This document shows positions 61,892 to 64,000 of a stretch of DNA of 64,000 nt, in pieces. The translations under genes and the position numbers were made by a program. Below the pieces are notes generated by a model. That model was not told where the DNA came from. It did no database searches and was given only the letters and a program-made list of their open reading frames with translations. Within the stretch, counting starts at the first letter, position 1; each line of letters starts with the position of its first letter. This stretch comes from Hyphomicrobium_A sp964493785 (GTDB lineage Bacteria; Pseudomonadota; Alphaproteobacteria; Rhizobiales; Hyphomicrobiaceae), in the NCBI GenBank assembly GCA_964493785.1, contig CAZBPM010000006.1:98909-162908 (forward strand), given 5' to 3'.

Positions 61892-62620
61892 TTACCAGGT
61901 GTTGTAGCTGCCGCCGTACTGCTTCTTTTTCTTCTTCTGAGGCGACGGCTGGCTGTAGCCGAACAGACCGCCGAACGGCTGGAATGTCTGCTTCGGCTGC
62001 GCATAGCGGCGCGGCTGTCTGCGCTCGGCAACTGCGGGCGAATACGGCGGCTTGCCGACGACCGTTACGCGCGTCATCTGCATCCCGTGCTTCTGGACGA
62101 GGTCGTAGAAGACCTTGGCGTTCTTGGGATGCGAGCGGACGCAACCGTGCGAGGCCGGACGGCCGAGGTTGCGTAGATCGCCCGTGCCATGGACCGCCAC
62201 GCCCTCGTTGAAGAAGACCGAATAGGGCATCGGCGACATGTGGTACTGCTTCGAATAGTGCATCCGCGCCGTGTAGTGCGGCGTGTAGGTGCCCGTGGGC
62301 GTGCGATAGCCGCCGCGGGCGGACGAAATCTTCCAGCTCGCGATCTGACCGTTCTTGTCAGAGACGGTCATCGTCTGGGATCCGAGATCGATCACGGCAA
62401 ACAGCGTCGGGTCCGGCGGGGCGAGCGGGGCGGCCTGCTCGGCCTCGGCAGGAGCGGCTGCAGCCGGCGGGAGGGCTACGTCGACGGCCTGCGGGCTGGA
62501 GAGCGAGGGTGCCTGGGCGGCAGGATCTGCGGCGGCCAGGACTGTCGGGCTCTGGGCCAGAGCGGATGTGCCGATAACGGCGGCGGCAATGGTAGAAATG
62601 AACACAACAAACGAACGCAT
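61892..62620 (-). CDS. L,D-transpeptidase (YkuD family)
   Basis: A 242-residue secreted protein with a signal peptide (ending SALAQ), an Ala/Pro-rich linker and an L,D-transpeptidase domain (about residues 75-205). The catalytic motif GRPASHGCVRSHP contains the Cys nucleophile and HGTGDL precedes it. A basic Gln/Tyr-rich tail (QPSPQKKKKKQYGG) follows. It cross-links peptidoglycan or attaches outer-membrane proteins. Confidence 0.93.
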   Translation of the reverse strand: MRSFVVFISTIAAAVIGTSALAQSPTVLAAADPAAQAPSLSSPQAVDVALPPAAAAPAEAEQAAPLAPPDPTLFAVIDLGSQTMTVSDKNGQIASWKISSARGGYRTPTGTYTPHYTARMHYSKQYHMSPMPYSVFFNEGVAVHGTGDLRNLGRPASHGCVRSHPKNAKVFYDLVQKHGMQMTRVTVVGKPPYSPAVAERRQPRRYAQPKQTFQPFGGLFGYSQPSPQKKKKKQYGGSYNTW

Positions 62621-62845
62621 CGCCTTTTACTCTCTCCCAGAATCCCCAGCCGACAGTATCGCCAAAGGTAGATGGTGAACGATGCAGAAATCTTAACGCC
62701 AGTGCGGTTTCAGCCTAGCGGCATCGCATCTTGCAGCAACTATGACGATCTTTCCCATTCGAGCGGGAGGCCGGCAACCGGATACGGGCGCGTTTCATCG
62801 GCCGGGGTGATTTCTCGCCCGGCGTGTAGCCGTTGGGCAGCACCC

Positions 62846-64000
62846 TCAGTTGAAGAGAAGCTGGAAGAGCGTCTTGGGTTTCGAGCGTCTGCGCTCGCGG
62901 CGCTCGCCCTGACCTGAGGCGTCGGCTTGGGCCATGCCGGGCCGGAGGATGAACTCATCGGTTGCCCCGTCGACGCTGGCGACGACGACGCGGTCGTTCT
63001 GCCAGGTCCATGATGCGACGGCCTTGCCCTCGCGGTGCGGCTCGATGCCGACGACCGAATTATTGGCGAGGTCCAAGATAGCGACCTGCTCGACCTCTTG
63101 CGGGCCCGTGGCACCCGGCACGGCGCCGGCGGCGAACCGGAGGGTCGCTATTCCCTTCAGCGGGGCCGGCTTCACCTCCCATTCGAGGAGCTGGGGCTGG
63201 CCATCGCCCGCCATTTCCAGGGGGATGCGAAGGCGGCGATACTGGTCGCTGACGGCAAAATAGCGTCCGCCCTGCTGCACGACGCGCCAGCCCTCGATGC
63301 CGGCGCCCGGAATTTCGCGATCCTCGGCGTTGGCGGTATCGGCGCCGAGGCGCTGGAGCCCGTCAGAAGCCAGCTTCAGCCGCGGCGCTAAGGCAAGCGC
63401 GCGCTTATAGTCGGCGATGGCCTGATCGGTGCGGCCCTGCGCTTCCGCGATCTCGGCTTTGGCCCACAGGACCTCGGGTCCGTCGGCGTCGAGCTTCTCA
63501 GCCGTCTCGGCGTCCTTGATGCCGACGTCCGTCTGGCCGCTCATCTTATAGGCAACGGCGCGGTAGGCGAAGGCGACCGCGGCCCTGGGATCGAGTTCAA
63601 TGGCGCTATTCAGGTCGGCAAAGGCCTCGGGGTAGTTCTGCGCGATTGCCTGTGCGAGGCCACGTGCCGCGAACCCGCGCGCCGAGCGCGGATCAAGCTC
63701 GGTAACGTGGGTGAAGTCTTTCAGCGCGGCCGCAACGTTGTCGGAGCCGAGATAGGCCTGCCCACGCAGCAGATAAAGCTCGGGGTTGTTGGCATCGAAA
63801 GCGATCGAGCGCGACAGATCCTCCATCGCATCCTGCATGCGCATGATGTCGAGCTTGGCCTCGGCGCGGCTGCGGTAGGCGGCGGCGAAACGCGGATCGG
63901 CCGTTACGGCGCGGGAAAAATCGCGGATTCCGGCGTGCGGGCGTCCGGCGGCGAGATGAACTCGTCCGCGCCCAGCGAGCGGGGCGGCCGCCTGCGGCAT
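62846..64000 (-). CDS. TPR-repeat protein, partial at the window edge
   Basis: At least 384 residues, open to the right edge, where a coincidental Met codon occurs; the true start lies beyond. Tetratricopeptide repeats fill about the first 210 residues (SRAVTADPRFAAAYRSRAEA, then DLNSAIELDPRAAVAFAYRA and later units of the same form). The C-terminal 170 residues form a beta-rich region without a recognised domain (VVQQGGRYFAVSDQYRRLRI), ending in a basic segment and LFQLLFN. TPR units serve protein-protein contacts. The part upstream of the window may hold a signal peptide or protease-like domain. Confidence 0.85.
   Translation of the reverse strand: MPQAAAPLAGRGRVHLAAGRPHAGIRDFSRAVTADPRFAAAYRSRAEAKLDIMRMQDAMEDLSRSIAFDANNPELYLLRGQAYLGSDNVAAALKDFTHVTELDPRSARGFAARGLAQAIAQNYPEAFADLNSAIELDPRAAVAFAYRAVAYKMSGQTDVGIKDAETAEKLDADGPEVLWAKAEIAEAQGRTDQAIADYKRALALAPRLKLASDGLQRLGADTANAEDREIPGAGIEGWRVVQQGGRYFAVSDQYRRLRIPLEMAGDGQPQLLEWEVKPAPLKGIATLRFAAGAVPGATGPQEVEQVAILDLANNSVVGIEPHREGKAVASWTWQNDRVVVASVDGATDEFILRPGMAQADASGQGERRERRRSKPKTLFQLLFN

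Overview
The window reads as a chromosomal segment of an alphaproteobacterium of the order Hyphomicrobiales (Rhizobiales). The signs are high-GC codon use, the linear run CBP3-like chaperone / DUF177 / plsX / fabH / ihfA / merR, the yajC-secD-secF block followed by Mth938-like and NDUFAF6-like genes, an EipA/DUF1134 protein, DUF6894, and a K+-independent H+-pyrophosphatase. The species cannot be fixed from the sequence alone.

Region 1 (about 0.3-34 kb) is accessory. It opens with a PaoABC-like molybdenum aldehyde oxidoreductase operon, a bacterial archaeo-eukaryotic release-factor-like protein (baeRF) beside a detached bL35 gene, a DUF1931 histone-fold protein and a PfpI-family protein. A cation/proton antiporter and a large TonB-dependent receptor follow. 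At 14.6-19.5 kb lies the most interesting unit: an APC permease, a LysR regulator, a His-rich ureohydrolase whose active-site signature matches Ni-dependent guanidine hydrolase (GdmH) rather than agmatinase, and a HupE nickel permease 7 bp downstream. I read it as a guanidine uptake and hydrolysis cassette with its own nickel supply. From 20.8 to 30.9 kb there is a signalling island: a broken HWE kinase, three stand-alone receivers (one with Glu at the phosphorylation site), a Crp/Fnr regulator, a multi-PAS hybrid kinase and a GGDEF-EAL protein. Several decayed genes (Crp/Fnr, DoxX, HWE kinase, a HipA-like remnant) and a serine recombinase with flanking palindromes next to tRNA-Pro mark the end of this region as island-like.

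Region 2 (about 34-64 kb) is mostly conserved core: a phosphopantetheinyl transferase, the lipid operon, bamE, hppA, trmFO, the Sec accessory genes and envelope genes (EipA-like, L,D-transpeptidase, polysaccharide deacetylase, SGNH hydrolase, TPR protein). Points of interest are adjacent homologues of the mitochondrial complex I assembly factors NDUFAF6 and NDUFAF3, a bactofilin fused to a cadherin-like domain, a convergent pair of paralogous small membrane proteins, and an inverted-repeat intergenic element.

The genes cooperate in recognisable blocks: respiratory-chain assembly (CBP3-like, NDUFAF3/6-like), membrane biogenesis (fabH, plsX, SecDF-YajC, BamE), cell-envelope maintenance, and in the accessory part nitrogen scavenging and environmental sensing. 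Function calls rest on motif reading by eye; no database search was possible.
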